From: Oppiella nova
Lineage: Eukaryota > Arthropoda > Arachnida > Sarcoptiformes > Oppiidae
Reading direction: 5' to 3'
Length of the DNA: 21,739 nt
Assembly (NCBI GenBank): GCA_905397405.1
Contig: CAJPVJ010000660.1
Location: 1-21,739 of the forward strand
Below the pieces are notes generated by a model. The model made no database searches, had not been told where the DNA came from, and saw only the letters and a list, made by a program, of their open reading frames with translations. This document shows, piece by piece, positions 1 through 9,916 of this stretch. The first letter of the stretch is position 1. Every line of letters begins with the position of its first letter. The position numbers and the translations under genes are program-made.

Positions 1-971
1 TGAGTTTCTAAAATAAGTACCCAATTCTCTATATTATTGATAATCAATTGTCGTAATAGTCGTGACATAAATGATGAAATTGTGTTAAAAATGAATGAAT
101 TCCCAATAGAATTCATGTCAAGTAATTCCGAGTACTTGTTTAATATGATTTCAATACAATCTGATACCCAATCATATTTCAAAACATATTTCATTTGTTG
201 GCATTTGTCTACAATAAAAGACTTGAATTTATTCACGTCTAACGCATTTGCTAAATCACATTCAAAAATATTGATATTTCGATACTTTTTATCCCAGGCT
301 TTCAGTATTTCTGAAATGATTGGATGACAACAATGATTGTACTTTTCATTAAATATTTTAATTTCCTTGAATGAAAAATTTAGTACAATTTTTTGTTCAT
401 TTATGACATTGTTCAAATGTTGCTTAAATGAGAACTCATTATCATATTTAAGCACATAATCTATTATTAAATGTTTTGATGACTGAATGTATTTGCAATG
501 ATATTCACTTAATATGTCTTTAATAATATGAGTACTTTTGTCACAAATGAGAAGTGGTGTACAAATCATTTTGGATACAAAGACATCATTTTTTAATTTT
601 GTTGAATAAATAGGAAGCAGTTTATCATCAATACTAGAAATCAATTTATTGTATTCAAGAAGCTCTTCATTACTAACTTCACTGCAAATGCGGACCAACT
701 GTTTAGACGATAATATTTTAGTTTTATTTAAACCCTTATTTGGATCACAGAATACACATTCATCTAAATTACAATTATTGTTGACTTGATTTGAATTATT
801 AATAACTTTTGATACGTCAATCAATTCGTATATTTTTCGATAGGCTTTTGGTGCAAAATAGTTACCAATTGTATGAACTGATAGACCACTGGACACATCA
901 TTAATAGGGATGAGTCGCGTCCCTGTCTTACACTCGTCCCTATAATTAAGCACTAATTTTCTTGAATACAT
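1..971 (-). CDS. Probable axonemal dynein heavy chain, N-terminal tail (partial, runs off left edge)
   Basis: Reading leftward from an ATG at 971-969, about 323 codons stay open to the window edge; an in-frame TAA lies a few codons upstream of the ATG. Seen: a soluble, mostly helical protein. Near the edge, W-V-S-D-C-I-E-I-I-L is followed about 20 residues later by FIFNTISSFMSRLLRQLI. Family knowledge: axonemal dynein heavy chains carry, in the tail (DHC_N1-type region), a conserved stretch of the form FF-x-V-x-x-LMS-x-QLR-x-L followed by an 'slxdyxxFF' helix, and the stretch here matches that shape well. The motor domain would lie beyond the window. The protein would be an ATP-driven, minus-end-directed microtubule motor of cilia. 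The true start is uncertain, since a 5' exon could splice in near 950-930. Reading only the tail, I cannot tell which DNAH paralogue this is, and the assignment is by motif memory, not by search. Confidence 0.55.
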   Translation of the reverse strand, partial: MYSRKLVLNYRDECKTGTRLIPINDVSSGLSVHTIGNYFAPKAYRKIYELIDVSKVINNSNQVNNNCNLDECVFCDPNKGLNKTKILSSKQLVRICSEVSNEELLEYNKLISSIDDKLLPIYSTKLKNDVFVSKMICTPLLICDKSTHIIKDILSEYHCKYIQSSKHLIIDYVLKYDNEFSFKQHLNNVINEQKIVLNFSFKEIKIFNEKYNHCCHPIISEILKAWDKKYRNINIFECDLANALDVNKFKSFIVDKCQQMKYVLKYDWVSDCIEIILNKYSELLDMNSIGNSFIFNTISSFMSRLLRQLIINNIENWVLILET

Positions 972-2409
972 TGCCAACAAAATTAATTAATCCTTAAAAC
1001 AACTTTTGAATATTAAAACATTAATATTCAGTACTATTGCAACTTTTTTGTTGTTAATGAGAGCATACTTTCCAAGTACTGAATTGAATAATACTTTCAT
1101 TTGTAGTTTTGTTAGTCATTAAAGTCTCGTATTTAATAGTAAGAGTTGCTAAGGAGTGGTACTTTAGCTTTGAATATAAGCACAATTATTAGCTTTTATT
1201 AAATCTCTCTAGGTATTTATTTTTAAAACTATACATAATTTAATTTTAGATTTATAAAGAATAATAAATATTTAAATAAAATTCTGTGTAATAATCTAAT
1301 AATTTAATGTTTTTATTTAATTTATAATTAAATTCATTTACTTTATTCAATGGGTTTTCAATATAATTAAATATACAAGTTTTTAGTGCATTTCTAAAAT
1401 TTAATTATCTATTTAGATATTAAATTGCGAAAATAATATTTCTATTTTATAGTTTTTGGTTTATAATGATAGCATAACATTTAGATTAAATCTAATTTTA
1501 ATTATTTATATGTGTTTAATATAATTTATTTGTATCAATATTGTATATAAATTATACTTTATGTTTAATAAAACATATTTTAAAATGCAGTACATGTAAA
1601 TTTATATATTATTAAATAATAATTTATTTGTTTTATTTTTGTGTCAAAAGTAAAATATTTTGCTTTTTAGATATTAATTCCTGGTATAGGATATAGAGGT
1701 ATATTAATAGTTAGTACGCTAGACTTATTACAAAAGTATATCTTTTATACAGTTATTAATTTAATACAGTATTTAAATCAATAGATTTGATGATTTTATG
1801 AATTAAATTTTATGTCACTTTATATTGCTACAATATTACTACATTATAAATAAAAATAAAATTGTTCTAGTCAAAACAAGACTATTCATATATATGTTTT
1901 CAAATCATCTTATAATTTAGATATCATAATAAAACTCATTTGTTTCTCAATGGATATTAGAAGTGAGCTCATCATACAGTGTATGTAAAAAAGTGTTCTT
2001 TAAGGGGAGTGTAGTGTTTCATATTCAAGAATTGAATACTAGTTAACTGTAATACCTTGATCATAAAACTATTTTTAAATATTTATTTAATATTAATTTC
2101 AATCTCAATTTATGTTTTCAACAAATCATTAATTATTTTTTATTTACATTTTCTTTAATATACAGCATTTTAAAATCAATAATAAATATTTAAATAATTA
2201 AAAGCTTGTGTAGTGAATTAAATAAAAAATGGTTAGCATAATTTGCTTTGTAAAAACATTATGAATTAATATTTGGTTCAATAAAACGTTAATTGTATAA
2301 TTCATTAGTTTCTTTACGTATAATTTTGAAGTTAATTATAGTAAAAATATAAAAAATGAAAAATTAATGTTTGATGAAAAGAATATTATAAAGTAAAGTA
2401 TTGAAACAT

Positions 2410-2414
<5 letters not shown>
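972..2414. other. AT-rich intergenic DNA, no gene seen
   Basis: Very AT-rich sequence upstream of the minus-strand dynein-like gene. All frames are broken by frequent stops and no coding pattern, RNA gene or transposon end was recognised. It forms the left part of a head-to-head intergenic region with the BTB gene, so promoters for both probably lie between here and 3249. Confidence 0.6.

Positions 2415-2448
<34 letters not shown>
2415..2448 (+). repeat. (TC)17 microsatellite
   Basis: An uninterrupted run of 17 TC dinucleotides (GA on the other strand), followed directly by GCGCGA-like sequence. It lies about 800 bp upstream of the first coding exon of the BTB gene. GA/CT runs can bind GAGA-type factors in arthropod promoters, but nothing here shows more than a simple repeat. 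Confidence 0.97.
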
Positions 2449-2450
<2 letters not shown>

Positions 2451-3249
2451 GAATAATTTTCAGGTCAATGTAATTATGAAAAGTATATACATTTGAATGA
2501 AATTAAATGAAATAATGTGCGCAATAATCAGACCATAGGTTTGTTGTTGGTTACCGTCAGGTATGAGTGAAAATGAGTGTTTGGTGTCTGGGCCTAAAGG
2601 CTCAACTCATACACTGATACACACCACGTACTAACACGTGTTCATTAGTGCGGAACACCATTTATAGTATTAATGATTGCATGCATTGATTGGTGAGAGA
2701 CCCCACCCAACCCTATCATACTCTGTGCACATCTTCAGTCACACTAAACAACAAAAATATAACAAAACAGTTGACCACATATTATGAAACAAATAAGGCT
2801 CTCATGTAATAGCGTATAATGTCCTCAATTTAACCTCATTTCACTTGCCGTTCATATCACTCCTCATGCCATACATTCAATTGCCCGACAATTTTTGGGT
2901 TAAGCACCGGTAGGTCTATTAGGACTGTGCACTCAATTACCACCAATTGTCATATTAATACCTCTCACTCTTTGGATACGAGTTAACCATATATTATAAT
3001 AGTGAGTGTTTTGGTGATGAAATACCCCAAACATTGTCCACATAATCAAACTTATGTCTCAAAGCTTTGTATCGCACAGAATATTCTGTAAAACCATTCA
3101 GTCGTTATCTTTGAACAGTTAAACAAATAGTATCATAAAAGTTGTTATTATATGTTAAAAGTCTGCTTGAGTTGATGTGACCACTAGTTAGGCTGTAGTC
3201 CTATATTCATAATCATATCAATCAATTGTTAAGTTAAAGTGATTACAAG
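2449..3249 (+). other. Upstream region / possible 5' UTR of the BTB gene
   Basis: Less AT-rich than the DNA to its left, with GC-containing stretches around 2540-2720, ending at the candidate start codon at 3250. No open frame of note. It probably holds the promoter and 5' UTR of the BTB-BACK-PHR gene; no TATA box or transcription start can be fixed from sequence alone. Confidence 0.4.
2633..2642. promoter_or_regulatory. Perfect 10-bp palindrome AACACGTGTT containing an E-box
   Basis: AACACGTGTT is its own reverse complement and contains the canonical CACGTG E-box recognised by many bHLH proteins. It sits about 610 bp upstream of the candidate ATG of the BTB gene, in a locally GC-richer segment. 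Function is inferred from motif and position only. Confidence 0.35.
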
Positions 3250-6200
3250 ATGTCAACTCTACCATCGACTCAAACAGCGGCTCAGGGGGCGAGTCAGCAC
3301 ACTATCATCAAATCGGAGATTGATTTCCAAAGACTGGTAAGACATCACCCAAAGTCATATCAATCACACCAATAGATAATCAATTTGTTTTACTTTTTAT
3401 ACTTATTTCGACATCTGTCACAATCACTATTGTTAACATTAAAACATTGCCTTCATTTTTGAAAGATAAAACTTTTTCATTTCCCTGATAAGTTTATGAA
3501 TGATTTTGTTATATAAAGTATATTAAACATGGTAATTATTATCGATATAGTTTACATTATTTTTATTAAAAACCTTTAGTGGACTAGTTCTTAATATATG
3601 ATTTTCTAATAAAACAAAGTTCTCGCATTTTTTAATATTTTAATTACCTACACAATATATTATCGGTAAAAATAATAATTATTAATTAATACTTTTGTTA
3701 TACTGAATAATAAATAATAAATCATAAACAAATCACTCAGTTTATTTATGTCAATTACTCGATTTTGCTCTAACAGCACTAAAAAGTGTGTCATAAGGAC
3801 TACTTTATATAAGTATTTTTACAATTCATTCAAACACTTATAATAAATTTAATTAATTAAATGAAACTGACTTAAATCACTACTTAATAATAAATTATTA
3901 TGAATAGTTTTGAAATAAATGTAAATATTGACAAAAAGTCTTAATGTTTAGTTGGAACACATGTTAGTGAATGCATGTGAGGGCATAAGGTTTACCAAAT
4001 AGGTTGCCACTTACTAATGATAATATCAATATATTATATTGATTGACATTACATTAGAAGCCACACAGTGTGATGATAGATACTTTTATAATAAAACAAC
4101 CATGTACCGGTATTAGTGTTAGAGTTTTTTTAATGGACATTCTGGGTGATTGGCATCTAAATACATAATAGACCACAAATAGATCATAATATGAATGTGC
4201 ATGAGTTGACCACAACTTGTGTTACACTGTGTAACTTACACACCACTTACTTAGGTTCAGGGCCACTTCAGGTACACATTGATTATCAACAATGCATTCA
4301 CTTTCACACTAATCAATCAATTATCAATGCATTCAATCATTTAATTTTATAAATTCTATATAATTATTGCATAAATTCTTTGCAAACAAATCAATAACCT
4401 ATATAGCGGTAGTAATGCACTATAATATAAATTATTATAGTGACTATATCCTGATATTAAATAAATAAGCTTTATTCAAGAATTATTAACAACATTATCA
4501 ACAATTGTAATTATTGAGTAAAAATTCTTTACATTTGTTCACAAATTTCTTATAATTATTTTCATTTCGAATATCTTTTGGTAATTCGTTAAACATTTTC
4601 ATTGAATACATAAAAAAAAGTTTTGATCACAAAACTTATTACGAGTTTTAGGAATTACAATGTTTGTACCGTTTCTATAATTACAATTAATTTTATACAT
4701 TTGTTTCCAATCATTTGGTAATGTTTGGCAATCATTAATACATTTGTATACAATTTTCATAATATTTGTTTTTCGACGACATTCAAGTGAATCAATATTT
4801 AGTAATTGTAATCCTGTACTACAGTTATTCAAATGTTTTAATAATCGATTCATTCATAATTTACAAATCTTAAAGAAACCATTAAATTTGCATTAATGTG
4901 ATTTTTAGATGCTTTTAAGAAATATTAAAGTATAATAACACTGATTTTTATTAACATAATATTGTTATTTATAAACAACCTATTAATTTATTTGAATGTA
5001 TACCGGTAAATATTTCAAAGATTACACATTTACTGTTACAGCATCTAGAAATATACAGAACTTATTAGATCAGTAGAGTAATTAGTTATTTTCATATGGA
5101 GTATGTATACTATAACTTATTATAAATAAATGAGAAACTATATAAACTGATGTTTAGGTATTTTCTATACAACATAGAAAAATTTGAATAAACAGTATGT
5201 CAAAATATTGCATTCATGAATTATCTACAAATAATGGGACAATTGTCTATATTGTCGCCAAAAAGTTGTGAATTCAACGATTTGACAGATAAATCAAGGA
5301 TATATTGCAACATATATTCTGCATTATGAATATTCTGTATTCAGAATATATGGGAATATTCGGCACTAAACGACAATATAGGTTGAGCTGAGGGGTAGGC
5401 GATGCGTGTCGTCGTTACCCGTTATTTAATGGCATTAAAATTCGTCATAAAATTAATGGATGTGTTATATAATAGCCATTTTTATTATTAATAATTAATT
5501 ATGAAAACAATATGACTTATTATTTATTATTTAGTATTTGTTTAGTGAGTCAAATAAATACAGTTAATGAGCTAAAAAGCTCTAACAGCACTAAAAAGTG
5601 TGTCATAAAGACTACTTTATATAAGTATTCTTACAATTCATTCAAACACTTATAATAAATTTAATTAATTAAATGAAACTGACTTAAATCACTACTTAAT
5701 AATAAATTATTATTAATAGTTTTGAAATAAATGTAAATATTGACAAAAAGTCTTAATGTTTAGTTGGAACACATGTTAGTGAATGCATGTGAGGGCATAA
5801 GGTTTACCAAATAGGTTGCCTCTTACTAATGATAATATCAATATATTATATTGATTGACATTACATTAGAAGCCACACAGTGTGATGATAGATACTTTTA
5901 TAATAAAACAACCATGTACCGGTATTAGTGTTAGAGTTTTTTAATGGACATTCTGGGTGATTGGCATCTAAATACATAATAGACCACAAATAGATCATAA
6001 TATGAATGTGCACGAGTTGACCACAACTTGTGTTACACTGTGTAACTTACACACCACTTATTTAGGTTCAGGGCCACTTCAGGTACACATTGATTATCAA
6101 CAATGCATTCACTTTCACACTAATCAATCAATTATCAATGTATTCAATCATTTAATTTTATAAATTCTATATAATTATAGCACAAATTCTTTGCAAACAA

Positions 6201-9200
6201 ATCAATAGCCTATATAGCGGCAGTAATGCACTATAATATAAGCTATTATAGTGCTTTATCCTGATATTAAATAAATAAACTTTATTCAAGAACTTGTTTG
6301 AATAATACAATAATTGTAATTATTGAGTAAAAATTCTTTACATTTGTTCACAAATTTTTTATAATTATTTTCATTTCGAATATCATTTGGTAATTCGTTA
6401 AACATTTTCATTGAATGTATAAAAAAGTTTTGATCACAAAAATTATTACTAGTTTTAGGAATTACTATGTTTGAACCGTTTCTACAGTATAATTACAGTT
6501 AATTTGATACATTTGTTTCCAATTGTTTAGTACATCAATGCAATCATTAATACATTTGTATACAATTTTCATAATATTTGTTTTTCCACGACATTCAAGT
6601 GAATCAATATTTAGTAATTTTAATACTGTACTATTTAATACAGTTATTCAAATGTTTTAATAATCGATTCATTCATAATTTACAAAACTTAAAGAAACCA
6701 TTAAATTTGCATTCATGTGATTTTTAGATGCTTTTAAGAAATATTAAAGTATAATAACACTGATTTTTATTAACATAATATTCTTATTTATAAACAACCT
6801 ATTAATTTATTTGAATGTATACCGGTAAATATTTCAAAGATTACACATTTACTGTTACAGTATCTAGAAATATACAGTTCTTATTAGATCAGTAGAGTAA
6901 TTAGTTATTTTCATACGGAGTATGTATAATATAACTTATTATAAATAAATGAGAAACTATATAAAAAGATGTTTAGGTATTTTCTATACAACATAGACAA
7001 ATTTGAATAAACAGTATGTCAAAATATTGCATTCATGAATATTGAGAATTATCTACAAATAATGGGACAATTGTCTATATTGTCGCCAAAAAGTTGTGAA
7101 TCCAACGATTTGACAGATAAATCAAGGATATATTGCAACATATATTCTGTATTATGAATATTCTGTATTCAGAATATATGGGAATATTCGGCACTAAACG
7201 ACAATATAGGTTGAGCTGAGGGGTAGGCGATGCGTGTCGTCGTTACCCGTTATTTAATGGCATTAAAATTCGTCATAAGTTTTATCAGATTTAATTGCAG
7301 TCCATATTTTGTATGAATTGAAAAGCAAAATCGATACGAAATTGAATCGCAAAACTACTGCTCACACCATACCTGTGCGGAAAGGCATCGCAATGCCATC
7401 GCGATTGGCGCTGTCATTGTTATTCTGGTGACAGAATCGCTGAATTTTATTGAAAAAAATTTTTCATTTTAATACGAATTTATGTCCAGTTTTGTTGAAT
7501 AATAGATAATCGCATAAAATAGCAGTCGTGTTGTTGTCGGACAGTTGTGTTGTTGTGATTGTCTGATTGGGTGCCCATAACCGCACAGAACATACACACA
7601 CCACAAGAGTATTGAAAATTCATTTATCTTTTATAACAATCTGTAGATTAACGGAGAATGTGATCGTTTAGTGTCTCGCGCCTCAAACCTCCTCCAAAAC
7701 AAGTCCTTCACTGACGTGACATTCATTGTGGGTCCGCCACAACACTCCAAGAAATATGTGGGCCATCGGGTCCTACTGGCCATGACATCGCCAGGTCTTA
7801 CCATTACATCTCATACCATATAACCAGTAATTCTTGTATTAACATGAATTAAATTCTTGGATTCAGTGTTTGAGGCGATGTTTTATGGAGATATGGCTGA
7901 TAAGAGTAAAGTAATCCGTATCCCAGATATAGCTCCCATAGGATTCGAGAATTTATTACGATATGCCTATACGGGTATACATTTGATTGCATTTTGTTTA
8001 TAAATATCTAATTAATTGTATGCATTGTCTTAAGACTCATTAAACCTAAACTCCGTCGAGGATGCAATGCTAACGGCATATGCGGCCAAAAAATATCTAT
8101 TACCCCATTTATTAAGGTTTGTCACCATTTGTTAACATATTTTCCATTGATTACTCGATTTCTAATGTACCCCAAAATCGTGATACCATTGAATCGACAA
8201 AATAAATCACATGAAAAAGCAAATGTTTATTATTAGATTAGAAACAGATTACTGTGTGTTTTATATGCACAAACATCTATTCATGGACGGAAATGAATGG
8301 ATTTTGGTGAAATGGAAATGAAAATAATGATTATTTGTGTTAATTATCGTGAGTGTCTCATTAAATGCAGGGAATGTCTGACCTATATTGAGAAGAACAT
8401 CACCCCTTCGAGTGCATGTGCTGTCTATGAGTTCGCAACTGTTCTCAATTCACAACAACTCGTCTACCAATCGATGAATACCATAGACAGACAGACATAC
8501 CATGTAATTACTCACAAATCTTTCAAGTGAGACATATTACCTAATTTTTCCATTGAACAATGACCAAGCTAACGATGAATTTGTCTTTCTGGATGCTATT
8601 ATCGACTTTGGCAGTAACATCCAATTGTCAACTTTGGAGTTCATTGTCAGCAGACGTTACCTCAACCTATACTCAGAGTTTTCATTATTTAATTCGGTTA
8701 TTCAATGGACACAAAATGAGTGCAAACGGAGGTCGGCCAACGCTAATGACTGGATTGTTATTAGGGGTCTTCTCGAGGATAGGTATTACACAGACATACC
8801 ACAGCTCTTATAAGAGTCCATAATAGCCATTGTATTTATTGTATGGATTATCAGTACTATTATGAAGAACTTGCGATTCCTGACGATGTCAGCCGAAGAG
8901 TTTGCGAGAGTTATATCACAGACAACACAGAATACAGTTCCCAAAGAGAACGGCGAAGAGTCATACCTTCCCCTCGAGAATGCATTCATGAACAAGAACG
9001 AGCAAATCGCCATTTTCATGAATCTAGCCATCCCTGGGTTAGTTCCCATCACTAAAAGCCTGAGTCAGGAAACGACTCCCAGATGCGCACCGCGTATGAC
9101 AAATGAATATGCGTTTGAAAACTTGTTAACTAATTACAAACCTTTTCTCTTGAAACCCGTCAATGATAGCCGAGTACTTCACAGTCAGACGCTATAAGCC

Positions 9201-9916
9201 GGTGACTTACGCCACAACCACTACATTAGCGCACGCATCGCAGGGCGCCGGCGGTAATAAACCCATCAAAACGGTTTGCACTAAATTCCAAGTCATGAAC
9301 TCCGACCTCTTCATTGTCGGCGCTTCCATTCCTATCAGATTAGACCCAGGGTTTGACTCAACCATCATTTCAATTTAATATACATTCGCTATAATCAGTT
9401 ATATCTAAAGGTATTATTCGGTTCGGACGCCAAAACTGGACTGTCAGCTGAAGTTCACCTCCAAAATGGGTGTCGCGAGTGAGGGCCCGATGGGTCAGAG
9501 GGCACAGGACGACGCTATTCTATTGGTAAGGGTTTGGATGGCAGGGATGGCAGTGTTCAATGATATATGTGTCACCATATGTACTGATTATAGGATACAG
9601 TGGACGACTCGATAACTCTGGTCATATCCAAGGACAAGGACTGTCACGTGAAGCTAAAGAGACCCCTGAGCGTGAAAAAAGGAAACCTCAATGAATTGCT
9701 TCTGACATTTCAATCGCCAACACTTAATGACGATATCGTTGTTATCAAAGGTATACTACTATCATCTGAAATGGTTTGTATGAATAACCACTGTTTGAAT
9801 TGTCAGGACATCGAAACAAGTCGACTCAGACAGAGGTGGTGGACGGGGAGGCCATCAGTTGGGTGTTCTTCAAGTCGAGTGGACTCGAGTTCAATGAATT
9901 ATATTATTTCTATTGA
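3250..9916 (+). CDS. BTB-BACK-PHR domain protein (BTBD1/2/3/6-like), 11 coding exons
   Basis: Exons: 3250-3336, 7647-7794, 7867-7974, 8035-8116, 8371-8526, 8615-8782, 8855-9063, 9170-9350, 9411-9525, 9594-9750, 9807-9916. All introns are GT-AG and all phases agree, giving 506 codons and a TGA, close to the ~480-520 residues usual for BTBD2/3/6. Order: short N-tail; BTB domain from about residue 45 (FTDVTFIVG, then GHRVLLAMTSPVFEAMFYGD, then YAAKKYLLPHL); BACK domain (TLEFIVSRRYLN, then FNSVIQWTQNECKRR); a diverged PHR domain from about residue 335 (KFQVMNSDLFIVGASIP, ending FNELYYFY). Family role: CUL3 ubiquitin-ligase substrate adaptors. The exon 5/6 junction was chosen because the donor at 8527 plus the acceptor ending 8614 gives HKSFNNIQLSTLEFIV, which aligns with the family, whereas the donor at 8504 breaks the frame. 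The weakest calls are exon 1, 4.3 kb away but in matching phase, and the exon 7 donor (9064). Confidence 0.85.
4498..4853 (-). pseudogene. 3' fragment of a LINE-type reverse transcriptase, frameshifted (copy 1)
   Basis: From ATG 4853 the frame reads through SLECRRKTNIMKIVYKC and RNGTNIVIPKTRNKF, then stops at 4599 after a run of eight T (minus strand). Shifting frame after that run continues with KMFNELPKDIRNENNYKKF and ends at a TGA at 4498-4500. Family knowledge: the pattern RR-x-x-x-x-x-x-YK, then 'tRnk', then WN/FN-x-LP-x-x-IR-x-x-x-x-x-x-F is the usual C-terminal tail after the RT domain in jockey/CR1-like non-LTR elements. Only about 115 codons remain; no catalytic RT motifs or endonuclease are visible, so this is a dead fragment. 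The copy at 6286-6672 is intact across this T run. Confidence 0.6.
5330..5349. repeat. Short perfect hairpin, 8-bp stem, 4-nt loop (copy 1)
   Basis: ATATTCTG, loop TATT, CAGAATAT. It lies within 127 nt of the right end of copy 1 and is flanked at larger scale by CTATATTGTCG (about 5247) and CGACAATATAG (about 5371), an 11-bp inverted pair. The same structure is at 7158-7177. It may be a remnant end of a mobile element, or chance in AT-rich DNA. Confidence 0.5.
5451..5577. other. 127-nt block that is the non-reversed complement of 3640-3766
   Basis: Each base here is the Watson-Crick partner of the base 1811 positions to the left, in the same order. For example 3700-3710 reads ATACTGAATAA and 5511-5521 reads TATGACTTATT. 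I compared all 127 positions and found no exception; four more bases on the left (5447-5450) also fit, consistent with chance. A single A at 5578 separates it from copy 2 of the 1.7-kb unit. This is neither a direct nor an inverted repeat in the biological sense. No known polymerase or recombination route produces a parallel complement, so a data-processing error at a contig junction is the simplest reading. Confidence 0.95.
6286..6672 (-). pseudogene. 3' fragment of a LINE-type reverse transcriptase, frameshifted (copy 2)
   Basis: Counterpart of 4498-4853. Here the T run is six long, so DQNFF runs in frame into KMFNELPNDIRNENNYKKF and on to a TGA at 6286-6288, with a different C-terminal tail from copy 1. 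The frame is broken instead further upstream by a 5-nt insertion (ACTGT) near 6486, which gives an early stop. Each copy therefore carries its own lesion. Both are decayed and neither holds the catalytic part of the enzyme. Confidence 0.6.
7158..7177. repeat. Short perfect hairpin, 8-bp stem, 4-nt loop (copy 2)
   Basis: Same ATATTCTG / TATT / CAGAATAT hairpin as at 5330-5349, in the part of the unit that is identical between the two copies. Confidence 0.5.
7279..7646 (+). other. GC-richer end of BTB intron 1, possible alternative promoter
   Basis: After the repeat units, base composition rises, with GC-rich clusters near 7370-7430 (GGCATCGCAATGCC, GCGATTGGCGC) and two copies of GTGTTGTTGT about 20 bp apart near 7530-7555. 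It ends in the exon 2 acceptor (AG at 7645-7646). The composition resembles exon or 5' UTR DNA more than the intron to its left, so a second, shorter first exon is possible. No ATG in frame with exon 2 was found. Speculative. Confidence 0.3.

Larger units (their letters stand above)
3767..5450. repeat. ~1.7-kb unit, copy 1 (inside BTB intron 1)
   Basis: Near-identical to 5579-7278, starting at GCTCTAACAGCAC and ending at AATTCGTCATAA in both, with scattered substitutions and small indels (a few per cent by eye). It contains a LINE reverse-transcriptase 3' remnant on the minus strand. The last 128 nt (5323-5450) are identical to 7151-7278, beginning exactly one base after the last mismatch (C at 5322 against T at 7150). 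No terminal inverted repeats or target-site duplication were seen. It could be a segmental duplication, but is more likely the second allele of one locus placed in tandem by assembly. Confidence 0.9.
5579..7278. repeat. ~1.7-kb unit, copy 2 (inside BTB intron 1)
   Basis: Near-copy of 3767-5450. Differences include an insertion near 6286-6310, a 5-nt insertion near 6486, a shorter A run at 6421-6426 and an extra ATTGAGA-type insertion near 7040. On the right this copy continues into unique sequence leading to exon 2 of the BTB gene; copy 1 instead ends in the complement block. That fits copy 2 plus its right flank, and copy 1 plus its left flank, being two haplotype paths through the same intron. 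Confidence 0.9.

Noticed and set aside
37-327. Plus-strand open frame of 96 codons
   Set aside because: It is the shadow of the minus-strand dynein-like frame, which stays open for the whole 971 nt and shows family motifs.
3767-7278. LTR retrotransposon with two long terminal repeats
   Set aside because: Only about 128 bp separate the two units, no internal gag/pol lies between them, and the ends are not TG...CA. The separator is the complement block.
8560-8823. Separate small secreted-looking protein in the plus strand
   Set aside because: It overlaps BTB exon 6 in another frame. The frame used by exon 6 aligns with the BACK domain, so this one is a shadow.
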